Assembly: GCA_963971425.1 (NCBI GenBank) | Contig: OZ020519.1 | Span: 20,977,397 to 21,041,396, forward strand | Length of the DNA: 64,000 nucleotides | Direction of reading: 5' to 3' | From: Bryoerythrophyllum caledonicum | Lineage: Eukaryota; Streptophyta; Bryopsida; Pottiales; Pottiaceae | In this document: in pieces, positions 45,805 through 57,918 of the stretch | Layout of the letters: the number at the start of each line of letters is the position of its first letter | How positions within the stretch are numbered: position 1 is the stretch's first letter | Made by a program: the position numbers and the translations under genes | The notes under the pieces: model-generated | Databases searched by the model: none | Told to the model about the DNA's origin: nothing | What the model saw: the letters and a program-made list of their open reading frames with translations, nothing else

Positions 45805-48800
45805 TCAAGTTACGTACTTTTTGAGCCTATAGCCATTATAGCGTGTTGCATGCACCTTACCTGCAAAATCTTGTAATTCCACAGAACCATTAGGATAAGA
45901 TTTAAGTATTTTGTATGGTCCAAACCATCTCATTTTAAATTTTCCTGGAAATTTTTGGAATCGACTGTCATAGAGTAAGACTAAATCATTTTCTTTTAGA
46001 GTTTTTGGTTGTAATTTACTATCATAATAAGTTTTCCTTTGTTTTTGTATAGCTTCCATATTCATGTAGGCTTGACCTCTAATTTCATCTAGACGTTCTA
46101 GATTATCTAATCTTTCTCTTAGAGATTGTTCATCATCTAATCTTTCAGAAATTGCCACACGTAGAGAAGGTAATGCCACTTCTATCGGGAGCATAGCTTC
46201 CAATCCATATACTAATTGCAAAGGGGTTGCTTTAGTTGTAGTTTTTATTGTACATCTATATGCCCATAATGCATTATTCAACTCATAATCCCAATTAGAT
46301 GCATTGCCTTGTAATGTCTTAGTGATAATCTTGCAGAGAATACCATTAGACTTCTCAGTTTGTCCATTAGCTCTAGGGTGATAGGGTGACGACTTACGGT
46401 GCTTAATAAAATACTTTTGCAACATTTTCTCAATAGTATCATTGATGAAATGAGTCCCTCTATCACTTACAATTTCTTTTGGACACCCAAACCTAGTGAT
46501 GATATGTTCATAAATGAATTTTGCCACAGTGTCTGCGTCATCATTTCTAGTGGCAAGGGCCTCTACCCATTTAGTCACATATTTGGTTGCAACCAAGATA
46601 TAGCGTTTTTGACCCTCACGACTAGGTGGTTTAATGGGACCTACAAAGTCAATTCCCCATTTTTCAAAAGGAATTTGTGCTAAAATTGGTGTTAATGGCA
46701 TAGCCTTAGTGGCTATCGGTTTACCAACTCGCTGGCAAGGATCACATTTTTTAACATAATTAGTGGCATCGGCAAAAAGTGTGGGCCACCAATAGCCTGC
46801 TCGCAATACTTTTTGAGCTGTAGCCCAGCCCGCAAAATGCCCTCCACAGACATCATCATGACATCCTACTAAAATCATTGACACTTCACTAGGATTTACA
46901 CATCGTCAAAGTATATCATCTTTGCCTCTCTTATAGAGAACACCACTAATCATGGTGTAAGGCAAAGATTGATGGACTAGTTTAATTTTATCTTTGCTAG
47001 TGTATTCAATAGGAAAAGTAGCCTTAGTTAAATAGTAGATGATGTCGGCATATTCTTTTGGAATTACATCAAGTACCTCCACACCCTCTTTAACAGAAAA
47101 GATGTGTGCATCTGGAAAGTTATCATCTATGGACTGTGGATTTATAGTCTCACTAAGTCTTGATAAAAAATCTGCATTTTGATGTATTTTCCCCGGTCTG
47201 ACATTAATGGTAAAATCAAACTCTTGTAATAATAAAACCCATCTTGCAATTCGACCACTTAATTGAGGCTTATTGATCATATACTTCAAGGCATCATGAT
47301 CAATATGAAAAGTGAATTTATATCCCAATAAATAATGTCTATATTTTTGAACAGAGAAAATCATGCCAAGACCTTCTCTTTTAGTTACAGAATAGTTCCT
47401 TTTTGGGGCACTCAACTGTCTACTTGCAAAGTAAATTAGTCTATCATGACCTTTGGAATCTTTCTGGCTTAACACACTTCCAATTGCCATATTAGACACA
47501 TCAACATATACTTCAAAGGGTTTTGTCCAATCTGGGGGAATTAGAACAGGTGCTTTACTAAGACGACGTTTTAACTTGTTAAAAGCTTTAGTGCAATCAT
47601 CTGTCCATACCCCCGGTAGTAAAGTTTGTTTTGTTAAGACATTCAAAGGTGCTGCTATAAAAGCAAACTTATAAATAAATCTTCTATAGTAACCTGTTGC
47701 ACCTAGAAAGCCTTTTAGTCCCGTGAGATGTTTGGGAATTTCTATTTTAATAATAATGTCTACTTTGTCTGGGTCAACCGATATTCCCTCTTTTGAAACA
47801 ACATGACCTAATAATTTACCACATACAGTGGCAAACTCAGACTTAGCAGCATTTATGGAGATGCCATACTTTCTACATTGATCAAAACATTTCTTTAAAT
47901 TTTGTGCATGATCTTTCTTAGAACCAAACACACAAAAATCATCTAAAAATATCTCCATAAATTTTCTAAGATATTTTGTGAAGGCTTGAGTCATAACTCT
48001 TTGGAATGTTGCCGGAGCATTGCACAATCCAAATGGCATGACATTATATGCAAAAGTCCCCCAGTCCGTAGTGAAAGTGGTCAATGGTTTATCTTCTAGG
48101 GCAATCTGCACTTGATTATAACCCGAGAATCCATCAAGGAAGGAATAACACTCATGACCCGCTACACCATCTAGGACTGCATCAGAAAATGGTAAAGGAA
48201 AGAAATCTTTCTTAGTGGCTTTATTCAACTGTCGAAAATCCTGACAAATATGGATCTTACCATTCTTTTTAGGTACTATGATAATAGGTGACACCCACTC
48301 ACTAAATGGCACAGGATAAATGAAATTACACTCCGGTAATTTATCAATTTCCTCTTTAACCATTAGAGAATACTTTGGGTTCATCCTATATTGCCTTTGC
48401 CTAATAGGTTTAGCATCCGCTTCTAGGATAATTCGATGTTGACAAACATCAGGAGGTATGCCTTTCAAATCTTTATAAGTCCAAGCAAAGGCATCTTTCT
48501 CCTTCTTAAAGAATTCCAACCATTCTTCATATTCTTTAGAACTTAATTCATCATATATTTTAATAGGCTTAGGATCTTCCATAGTGCCTAAATTTATTTC
48601 TATAGTATTTTTTACTAAAGGTCGAACATTAGGTGTTTTCTTATCACCTAGCAACTCATCCGAGTCTGACACATAAGGAATTTCCTTATCTGACTCTCCC
48701 TCAGTAGTAATGTTAAAAATATGAGCATTTTGCCATGCTTCAATAGCTGCATCCAAGTCATCAACTTGACTAGGAGGGACAAAATACTCTCCAGGACTTA

Positions 48801-51800
48801 AACCTTTAAACGTAGGCATGTCCTGGATAACATTAGTATCTTCAGGCTCAGATTCTGAGTTTGGATCAGTAGTCCAATCTGAAGCATCATCTTGAGTCTC
48901 ACCATGATAGTTTGCAGGAAACATGGGAAGAATAATTTTACTTTTGCCCTTCCCAATTGTCAAAGTTCCCTTGCCCCAATCGTCCTTGGCTTTAGCTAAT
49001 GACAACCAAGGTCTGCCAAGGAGAATAGGATATGTGGAAATAGACTCACTCACCTTAAAGACAATATAGTCAATTTTATAATCAATTCCACCAATTATTG
49101 TATTTAATTGTATCAATTTTCCCAAAGGTTTGACTCTACTTTGATCGGCCATTCTTAAAATAATAGGAGTAGGTGTTATGGTAGTTATGCCTAACTCTTC
49201 CATAGTATCAACACTCATAAGGTTGACACTACTCCCACTATCAATTTGGACTCCATCAATTAAAGTTCCATCTATAATTACATCGACTGTAGGTGCACCT
49301 GGATCTAGAGAGATATCATGAACGTGCACAATTTCAGGTTGAGATTTACTTGTTTCCTTATTTATTTTTTGTTTAGTTTTTTTAACATTGTCCTCCTCTT
49401 GTATTTTTGTTCTCTTTCTAATTAGAGAAGAGGTTAACTCATTCTTACAATAAGGTGACAATGCAAGTAATTGTCTCAAAGAAATTTGAGGTTGTAATCT
49501 ATCTAAATCTGTGAGAATATCATATGGATGCATACCCACTGCTAATCTCATAATCCTATTATGTTTTCTCTTTTTTAAAGACATAGATGATTCTTTCATT
49601 ATCTTTTCTGAAGGCATATAAAAAGTAGGTTGTTCCAACGGTTTCATGGAAGTACTTGGTTTTTCCACATCTGGAATTATAGATACAACTTTTTCTGGCA
49701 AAGGAGGTGTTATAGGTACTTGAGTAGGATTTTCATGAGAATCACTATTTGTTATTTCTATTAATTGTGATCATGGTTTAAGAATTTCTGGTCTTTTTAG
49801 TATAGTTGGCATATTTCTAGCAAGCACAGGATTAAGTTTTACTTTGCTATAATCACTCTCTGAACTACTAACGAGTTCTTTTTCAAGGGCCTTCTTGGCT
49901 TGTGATCTCGTGATAAAGACATCTTGAGGTGTATCAATTGCCATATAGTTTACATTTCTAGTATTAGAAGACTCTACTTCTTGAATTTGAATTTGTTTCC
50001 TAACATTAGGAAACTCAGTAATTATGGCTGTGCAAAAGGTAGAAACATGCCCCGTTTGCCCACATCTTCCACATAAGGGATTAAAACCAACTTGTTGGCG
50101 TGCATTTGTGCATTCCCTAGAATAATGACCTGGCTCTCCACATCTATAACATACTACTTCTTTGATTCTATCTTGGTTAGGTCCTCTCCAAACTTGGTGT
50201 TGACTATAACCATTATTTCCTCTCGGATGGTTATTTTTGTTTCCTGGTCTGGTAAAAGGTTGTTTGGATGTAATTCTATAAGGTTATTTTTGGTTATTAT
50301 TTTGAGAAGGTTGCTCTTGTACTAGGGCCTTTACTTCCTTGATATTTCTACAAGTAGTTATATCATGGCCCTTAGCACCGCAATAAGCACATTTAAGCTT
50401 AGGTGTTCCTCCTTTTGGATATTTACACTCGGTGGCCAAGTGTCCATGTCCCTTACAATTACTACACCAAATATTAGTTCGTTGATTAGTAGCCTTAGGT
50501 CGCTTATTTCTACCTTCATTAACTTGGACTGACAATTCTCTAAATTGTTTTTGTAAGGCTTGGAGCTCATTTTCCTCATGACTTGGAGGCATCAACGCAA
50601 GTTGTTGCTCTCTAGGATGAGGTGGTCCTTGTATAGTTAATTGGGGTTGACTAGATATTGACCTAGGATAATAATCTCTTCCACTATTATCCATCCCATA
50701 TTGAGTAGTTACAGGCAAAAGATATGGATCCTGATATGGAATCCTTTTTGTCTGTAACAACATATTAGATCGCTGCATAGCAGCTTCTCAATTTCTAGCA
50801 GCTTCATATGCTGCATTTAAATTTGCCGGGTTGGAAAGTTTAACCTGGTATATACACATAGGATCTAATAAACCTCTGGTAAAGGTATTAGTGATCCATG
50901 CTTCTGGCATATTATGATCTCGCCATCTATTCAATAAGTTTCTAAGCCGAGTATAATATCCGGCTATAGTTTCTGTGGGATACATTTGAAAACTTTGTAA
51001 CTGATCCTGCAAAGTCTTATGATAAGACTGGGGTCTGAACCTGGTCAAAAATGCTTCTTTTAAAGCATCCCAGTTTATTGGTTGAGGATCTAATGCTGCA
51101 TACCACCTTTGAGCTTCCCTAGTAAATTACCAGGAAAACTAGTGATATACTTATCAATTGCTAAATTATTAGCTATTGCTACTACTTGAAATTTTTCCAA
51201 GTAGGAATCTGGATCTTCTCCCAAATCACCATAGAATATGGGAAATGGAGCTATATTAAGCATCCTATGATGCGCCATAGCAAGGGGATTAACAAAAGGG
51301 TCGTCAGGAGTAGGAGGGGTTGAAGGTGGTGAGGATAATGAGGACCTGCTAGAGGTAGAACTAGCAGAAGAAGAGTCAAAAGGAGAAGTCCTCCCAGAAG
51401 TATGTGAGGAGAGTCCAGCTGGACTCTCTTCTCGCACTGGTGGTTCTGAGTGTTCTTCTTCTTTACTTTCACTATTAAATAAACTTTCACTATTAAATAA
51501 ACTTTCACCTTCTTTAGGCTCACTTTGCTCACCTACATCTAACTTTTCCTCTTTAATAGGATTATACTTAAATTCCTCTCCTTTTACACTAGATTGGTCA
51601 ATCTCTTCTTGTATGTCAAAGTTTAAAGTGGTAGGTCTAAGAATTTGGCTAAAAGCTTCTAATAACTCCTTACGAAACTTATGCTTTTCTTCTTCATTTT
51701 CCAATGGTCTATCATTCAGAAAATGGTCAATAGATTCTTTTGCTTCACTATGAGTAAATATTGGTATTTCCAATTTTGACTCAAATTTTTGGGCAAAAGG

Positions 51801-52326
51801 ACTTGGATAGGGAGTTTCAAAGTTTGTTTGGTGTGAGGAGTTACCTACTTCATATGTACGATTTATTAAAGATTGGGGTATGGGGGTTCTAAACAATCGT
51901 TCTAACTCATCAAGTTATTGATCATGAATGTTAGGTTTTTCATCTACTTCTTCCTCTTCTGAGGATCCTTCCTTTTCTAAGGATTTAGACCAAACCTTCT
52001 CACTTTGGGTCTCCCAATTTACTTCTTCCGGGCTACTAGAACAACAAGAGTGACTGGTATATTTTTTATCTTTTCTTTTTCCTATATATTTCTTCCTATG
52101 ATTTTTTAATGCTGCGAATACTAACTCTTCTGGGGTAAATTGTGGTGTCTTTGTGTCTGACTGAGGAGAATTTGGAGGATCGGGTAGTGTTTTATATGTT
52201 GTCTCCCTTTTTGTTTGTCTCAATGCCTTTTCTAAGGCTATTTCTATTTCCTCATCTAGTTTGAAGGGAGAAGGAGTTGTAACAGTGTTAAAGGTAGGAT
52301 TATGTACTCCTAACAGTATAGTTGGT
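45805..52326 (-). pseudogene. Gypsy C gag-pol polyprotein, lightly broken
   Basis: From the M4 junction (..TILLGVHNPTFN) it encodes the acidic N-terminal Gag, the capsid-like region (51250-50790), a first pair of zinc knuckles (WCSNCKGHGHLATEC, KCAYCGAKGHDITTC) and a second pair (VVCYRCGEPGHYSREC, CGRCGQTGHVSTFC) at about 50470-50030, protease DSGSS near 49240, RT with FLDDFCVFG near 47960, RNase H, and integrase with HHCC (GCHDDVCGGHF..KKCDPC), DFVGPI, VSDRGTHF and GQTEKSN. A 931-codon open stretch spans 49701-46906. Gag and pol share one frame from 51048 to the end, so no programmed frameshift is used. Lesions are a frameshift near 51090 and a few stops (about 51912, 50785, 50281, 49768, 46903). 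Confidence 0.9.
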
Positions 52327-54613
52327 TGTTGCAGTTTGTAGAGACAGTATTCCTCCGGAATGCTCCTAATCGTCACTAAGAGCTTCCCAGAGTAACCGCT
52401 CCGGTTTCGTTCCCACAGAGACCTAAATGTCTTCTTCCAATACCCCAGATTACTAACTTTACCCAAATAATCCAATTACGAATTAGCTATAGTTCTATAT
52501 CACTTATATTAGGTCCGGATCCGTCCGGATCCGGATGTTATATAATGGTTTCCGGAGTTGAGTCTCCGGAAATCAAGAGGGTGGTTTGATTAGTCTCTGT
52601 TCCTCCTCAAAGAGTCTCCTGGAGTTTTTAAGCGAGTGGCCGAAGTCCACTGACCCGGTTTTGTGTAAGTGGCTGGGTTTCCCACTACCCTGTGACTTAA
52701 AGTGGCTAGGTACCCACTGTCCGGATTCTTAGAGTGACCAAACAACACTCTTCCTACCATGCTAACTGGTAATTTGACTGTTGTTGCCGGACTTCGACTC
52801 TCACGACATCCGGAAGGCCTTCCGGATGCGGTCACACAGAGACTAACCCGGCTACAACGGCATTCCGGGGGGTATGACTGTAAATTTCCGGATCAAAGAC
52901 TCACGATTCGCTATGGTTACTTTATCTAGGTACTGGTATCAAGCTTTTTTTTCCTCTCTCAGGGGAGAACTCCGGTATTGACCGGAGATCAGTTTAGCAC
53001 GGTTTCCCGCACAAACTAGAGATTACCAGGAACACCTCTGCAGTTCATCTCTTCCCCTCCTGGCTACTTCCGGACCCTGGGAACTACCAAGAATACCTCT
53101 GCAATAGTTCTCTCCAGCTCTCCCGGGCGATCTCCTGACACTACCCTCGATAACTTCCCCCTCCGGCAAAACAAGTGAGTTACTCTAGTCCGGAAAAATT
53201 CCTCACACAACCACACCCTCCAGAAAGGATCCGTCACTCACAGGATTCATACGTCCCACGCAAACACAAGGTAGCAAATCCGGTGAAGAAAATGGTAACG
53301 TATGTTTCCGAGTGAAATGAACAAGACCAAGGTTTTTCCCAAAACCTCCTACTAAATACTCTCTGAATTCCCTAAATTCAGATTTCCTTCTACCTATGAC
53401 TATGGGAAATCCGCTAGATCTTATCTAAAAGATCCGAGAAATCCGGAAAAGTCCCAGATCGGATCTTAGATCCTAAAATCTCGGAACAGTTCCTAGACTC
53501 CGGACTTCCTTCTCTAACAAAACCTGGCTATTGATTCCGGTAGCAGCCGGGTGCACTTGGGGCCCCATCGTTAGTCGCTGCTGATCCGGACTCTTACCCT
53601 GAGAAAAAGAGTTAAACAAAAAGAAACTTACAACCTATTTTTACCCTAAGTAGGAGCACCGGGACCCCGATTTCTCCCACTCCGGCGGGAGGGGGAACTC
53701 TCCACCAGAATGCGCGCCTTACCCTTTGCCTTCTTTGAAGCCGCCGGCGAAAGGTTGGTCTTTCTGTTGGCTGGGCCGGTTGGTGAGGGAACAGACACCA
53801 CTGGAGTCCGGGCGTCCGGGGGTAGAGGGGGCTGGGCCGGAGATCCTTCCGGAAGCGGAGGTGCTGGGGTGCCTGCCGCGGAAACTGACCCGGTCTCTTG
53901 GACCAAGTCCCTGTAGCTTCCGGACGGACTCCTGGCTCCGGATGCTAACCTTCGTGACACTGACGTTGGAGGAGCTGGAAGGCCGCCCTCTGTCGGAGGA
54001 TCTGGAAGCCGCATAGTGGGTGGCGACAGGAGATCCGGAAGTGTCTTCAGGATCTCGCTGGTACTCGGATTAGGGGGCACAATCTCCTCCGTTGGTGTCC
54101 GTGGCGGAGTATCGAGGGACTCCGGGTTCGCGGAGGTTCCCGGCATTGGGGTGGTTTTGGGCGGTGGTTCCGGAGTGGCTGTTGTTCGAGTTGCGGTCGA
54201 CGTGCCTTCCGGTCCAGGCGCTGCAGGTTCTTCCGGAAATTCGACGACAATGTTGTCGACTAGCACCTTCATCTGCTCCCAGGTCCTTCCCATCTTGTCA
54301 GCCTGGTCAAGGAGGAACCGGATGATGTTGGCCCGGGTGACCTTCTCCTTCTTCTCCACCAGCTCGGTGAAGAGCCGGCTTCGGTTGACCACGTCGACAG
54401 GTAGGTCCGAGAAGGCCCGGACTTCCAGTAAAGCCGCTGCGGAAGCGTTGGCCTTCTCCTCGGCCAGATTCCGGGCCGTCACCGCCACCGCTAGGTATTG
54501 CATCATCTTCCTCTCCATATCGTTACTTGCTTTGTATAGAGAAGCGATCTGAGTGTGCAGCGCCTTCGTGCCCACCTCCCGACTCCGGAGTTCCTCCACC
54601 CGGTTAATGGCGT
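52327..54613 (-). mobile_element. Element M4, 3' part, inserted in gypsy C gag
   Basis: On the minus strand it ends ..CTGTCTCTACAAACTGCAACA at 52327, directly fused to gypsy C gag. It contains the ORF 3' end (53646-54613) and the complete GC-rich 3' region. It is itself cut at 54614 by gypsy D, so its left part must lie beyond 64000. Its uninterrupted 3' region shows the empty sites of X and the MITE found in M2. Confidence 0.8.
53646..54613 (-). CDS. M4 ORF, C-terminal part (open, truncated by gypsy D)
   Basis: About 320 codons without a stop, the best-preserved M coding segment. It has a coiled coil with KALHTQIASLYKASNDMERK, VVNRSRLFTELVEKKEKV and IIRFLLDQADKMGRTWEQM, then a long Pro/Ser/Thr-rich region (PPTMRLPDPPTEGG, SPSGSYRDLVQET) and a basic end SPSRRSGRNRG. 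The SRRSGR tail is shared with M2. High GC and many CCGG sites contrast with the AT-rich gypsy DNA. The upstream exon or frame is cut by the LTR at 54614. The function is unknown. Confidence 0.7.
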
Positions 54614-56565
54614 TGTAGAGCCTAAATCCTAAAAATAGTTTTTTTCAGAAAATTAAGTGTAAAAAGGGTTGTAGATATATGAAAAATTAAATAATTAATG
54701 ATTAAGTTTACATTAAGTACTTAATTAATTGAAAAGTACCTCTTCATATCTAAGATAGAAGGATTAATGGGAAAAGGGTTGAACTTGCACCCTTTGGGAA
54801 GGATGTACCTTTTCATATCTAGATATGAATAGATGTGAGGATTTAGTGGAATTAATCTCAATGGTTAATTATAGGCAAAACCGTTTTTCCAAGAGGTGTG
54901 CCTCTTGGGTTTGAGTAGAATGACTAGCTTGAATTTTTAGCATTCTTGGCCATTACCATAGAAATTCCTTGGAGGAAGGTTGGAGTGAGCCCTAGCTTAG
55001 GTGAAAAAGCTAGTAATTGAAGAAATCTCTTATGTTGTAAGAGTATTATGTTGTGTGTGAAATTATTAATATATAATTATTATTGAATTTGCGTGTGTAG
55101 AGTCTTGTGTGTGACTTGAATCATATGTATAATTACAATAATATTTGAACTTCATTGAATAAATTTAATATTGTGTTTTGTGAATGCAAATATATGCATG
55201 ATGTATTAATTGTGAATAAATTCCTATGCATAAATGCATTAATTATTTATTTAGATCTTCATTGTAAAAATTAGAATACTATTCTAATTAATTATGTGAT
55301 ATGAAATTGTGTGTGTGTGTGATGAATTAAATTTAATGTATTACATATGAGTGAAATATGAATACTTAATAATGTTAAAACTTCAAGAGATAAAGTTAGG
55401 AAAGATTCTAACTATGTCAAAGTGACATTGTGAATATTAATGTAATAATTCTAAGTGTATGTAAGGCATTTAGAAATTAATTTGGAGTAAGAAACTTAAT
55501 GCATTAATGTGAGGAATGCATAAGTAATTGATGAAATACTTAAGTTCAGGTGTGGAAACTTAAGTATTAAGACATAAGACGGGAGTCTCGTGCATGTGTA
55601 AACAACAAAACTTAAGTCTAGAGTTAGGAAGGACTTAAGTATGAATGACAGGACTTAAGTCTAAGTGGAAGAACTTAAGTCTGAATGATAAAACTTAAGT
55701 CTAGAGTGAAGAGGGACTTAAGTATAAGTGACAGGACTTAAGTCCAGAGTGAGAAAGAACTTAAGTATAGACGATAGGACTTAAGTATGAGTGTTAGGAC
55801 TTAAGTCTACTGTGGGATAGAACTTAAGTTTAAGTGATAAAACTTAAGTCTGGAGTGCGAAAGAACTTAAGTATAAACGATAAGGACTTAAGTCCAGGTG
55901 TTAGGACTTAAGTCTATTGTAAGGGAAAACTTAAGTCTGAGTTACAGAACTTAAGTCATGCAAGTGTAAGAGTGAAGATACTCTTTTTGCATTTAAGTGT
56001 TAAGGACTAATAGATAGGTTAGACTTAAGTCCGGACTTAGAGTAGAAATATTTAGAGGCTTAATCTAACTTATGTGTTGTTCGAGACTAACACTTGTGAT
56101 AAGTACGTGAGTACGTGAACCGTGGGATGTACGTGAAAAGTGGAGCGAATTACACGAGGTAAGTTTGTGAATTCTAAATGGAATTAATTAAGGAATCAAC
56201 CATGAGTGCAATGGATAGTATCCAAATGCCGAAGATGGCAAAAGTATAGGAAACTAACAAACGTGCATATTCATAGTTAACTCAAGAGCAAGGCTCTTTG
56301 AAGGAGCAAGGCTCTACCTAAGCACTTAAATCCTTGGGATTAATACCTTAAGAATGGAATGTTAAGGGTGATATGTTTTAAGGCTTAATTCCCTAAAAAC
56401 GAGTGCATAAACTTAAGTATTTCAATGGAAAGATAGCTTTTTGACCTCTAATTAAAGACAAACTACTTAACGGTTGACGCTAGACCATTCCGGGAAGAAT
56501 TTAGAATCAAGGATAGACTTGTGTGAGTCTTGGGTGTTTTGCGAAGGTGAAATTTCACGATTACA
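54614..56565 (+). repeat. 5' LTR of gypsy D
   Basis: 1,952 bp from TGTAGAGCC to ..CACGATTACA. It is followed by a short T run and the primer site. It contains a (GT)n stretch near 55307 and the ACTTAAGT array. It aligns in full with 23587-25361 (minus) and in part with 3913-4817. Confidence 0.9.
55610..55956 (+). repeat. Array of 17 ACTTAAGT palindromes in LTR D
   Basis: The 8-bp palindrome ACTTAAGT occurs 17 times without change. Spacings are almost always 20 or 23 bp (one of 21), close to two helical turns. The linkers between sites vary (for example CTGAATGATAAA, ATAAGTGACAGG). A less regular version lies in the A LTR at 24170-24440. Confidence 0.95.
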
Positions 56566-56571
56566 TTTTTT

Positions 56572-56592
56572 TGGCGACGATGCTGGGGATGG
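56572..56592 (+). promoter_or_regulatory. Primer-binding site of gypsy D (tRNA-Asp-like)
   Basis: TGGCGACGATGCTGGGGAT starts 7 bp after the LTR and matches the tRNA-Asp complement used by plant Tat/Athila elements (TGGCGCCGTTGCCGGGGAT) at 16 of 19 positions. Confidence 0.75.
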
Positions 56593-56789
56593 TACCGCCA
56601 AGTGTTGAGTAGTTTTTAATCAAAGAAAGTTGTCATTAATTACGTTGAATACTTAAGTATTACTGTGAATTAAAGTGTATTAATGAACAAAGAGGTTCAT
56701 TATAAAAAACACAAAAATTAAGGATTTGATCCAAAAGTGAATTGGACATACCTAGTGTGAGAACCCATGGGAGGAAAAGTTAGGAGAAC

Positions 56790-57284
56790 ATGTCTTTTCC
56801 ATGGGAAATTAATGAAGAAAGTCTAAGTGACTTCTTCAAAGGACCATATTTATTTAGCGCCCTATATCGTGTTTATAGAGGTGCATATTATGGTCAAGGT
56901 TTTCAATTTTATGGGGCACACCTAAAAATTGATAGAAACTTTAAGGAAAAGTTTGAACAATTACCGATAGAAATTAAACAAATAATTTTAAATAAAGTGT
57001 GGAATAAAGGTGAAGGATTTAACGAAGTAATTGTCAAGAAAATGACATTGTATTTGAAATACCAACTACAATTTCTTTTTGCTCAATATGGTAGATTAAA
57101 ACTTCAATCCCAACCTTTAATTTCTAAGGGTATTGGAACTTGGAACGGATTTAAGTTTGATAAAGAAACTTATATCTTTATTTATAGTAAACTTAACTTC
57201 CAAAGTAAGGTGTTCTTTCCAGATTTCTTGTCTAAAGACCCAGAACTTCCCGTGACTATAGCTTTTGATTTATTATGTCTTTAA
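56790..57284 (+). CDS. Leader ORF a of gypsy D
   Basis: 164 aa, intact, first ORF after the primer site (about 200 bp downstream). It is almost identical to 23364-22870 of element A, with changes mostly conservative. Composition is mixed and somewhat aromatic (FKGPYLFSALYRVYRGAYYG). No domain is recognised. Its position equals the extra ORF upstream of gag in Ogre elements. The stop is followed by the next start in TAATCAATG. Confidence 0.75.
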   Translation: MSFPWEINEESLSDFFKGPYLFSALYRVYRGAYYGQGFQFYGAHLKIDRNFKEKFEQLPIEIKQIILNKVWNKGEGFNEVIVKKMTLYLKYQLQFLFAQYGRLKLQSQPLISKGIGTWNGFKFDKETYIFIYSKLNFQSKVFFPDFLSKDPELPVTIAFDLLCL

Positions 57285-57287
57285 TCA

Positions 57288-57605
57288 ATGAATTTTGAAA
57301 ATGAAACATCTAAGGACTTAAGAACTAGGTTGAAAAGATTGTTAATAATCTATGAAAAAATTAAGTATAATGAATTGAAATTATTTAACCTTTTGGGGAA
57401 GGAGATAGAAAAAATTAAGGAAAATAATAAAAATTCAAAAAAGAGGATTGATATCATTAATGGTCTTTTAAGAAAATTTAAATATCCGAGGGAATTAATC
57501 ATTGAACCTTTACCATTAATGATAAAAATAGAAAATTTTACCCTAACAACTTGGTATCATTACCAAATTCTTTATGGAACAACCATGGGAGAGTCCTCTG
57601 AGTAG
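57288..57605 (+). CDS. Leader ORF b of gypsy D
   Basis: 105 aa, Lys/Glu/Asn-rich and probably helical, conserved with element A. Its start three bases behind the stop of ORF a suggests coupled translation. Its 3' end overlaps ORF c by 32 bases in another frame. Unknown function. Confidence 0.7.
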   Translation: MNFENETSKDLRTRLKRLLIIYEKIKYNELKLFNLLGKEIEKIKENNKNSKKRIDIINGLLRKFKYPRELIIEPLPLMIKIENFTLTTWYHYQILYGTTMGESSE

Positions 57606-57852
57606 AAGGTCTAGAATAATAAGACGCATAATAACCAAAGTTCAACGTTATAAAACTCTTGCACCTAATGATAGGAAAGAGTTAAAAATACTTGAAGACG
57701 GGATAGACGGATTACTTGGACAGTTAAGTCATTGGGTGAGTGCTGAGGAGATGGGAGAGCTCTTGACTATCTTAAATTATCCTAGGCATATCCATGAAGA
57801 TGTTAAGAAAATGAATCTTTCAGAGGAGGCTATTTATCTTTGCTTAAATTAA
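57574..57852 (+). CDS. Leader ORF c of gypsy D
   Basis: 92 aa, basic N-terminus (RRSRIIRRIITKVQRYK) and an acidic helical C-terminus. The same length, start and overlap occur in element A. It is in the same frame as gag, separated from it by a TAA and 66 bases. A shift from ORF b into ORF c would be an alternative to independent initiation. Confidence 0.7.
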   Translation: MEQPWESPLSRRSRIIRRIITKVQRYKTLAPNDRKELKILEDGIDGLLGQLSHWVSAEEMGELLTILNYPRHIHEDVKKMNLSEEAIYLCLN

Positions 57853-57918
57853 AAGTCTAAACATAAAAAATCAAAAATCGAAATTAAAATTAAGATAAAA
57901 ACTCTATGGGGATTACTA

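Larger units (their letters stand above)
36585..52326 (-). mobile_element. Giant Ty3/gypsy retrotransposon C
   Basis: 15.7 kb are visible: 3' LTR 36585-38571, polypurine tract about 38575-38584 (AAGAGGAGGG on the minus strand), long 3' region, antisense RNA locus 40218-40455, ORF3 40871-44316, a 1.5-kb interval, then gag-pol 45805-52326. M4 interrupts gag at 52326. The leader ORFs, primer site and 5' LTR should lie past 64000. Adding the equivalent 3.4 kb from D gives about 19 kb intact, in the range of Ogre elements. It is inserted into M3. Confidence 0.85.
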
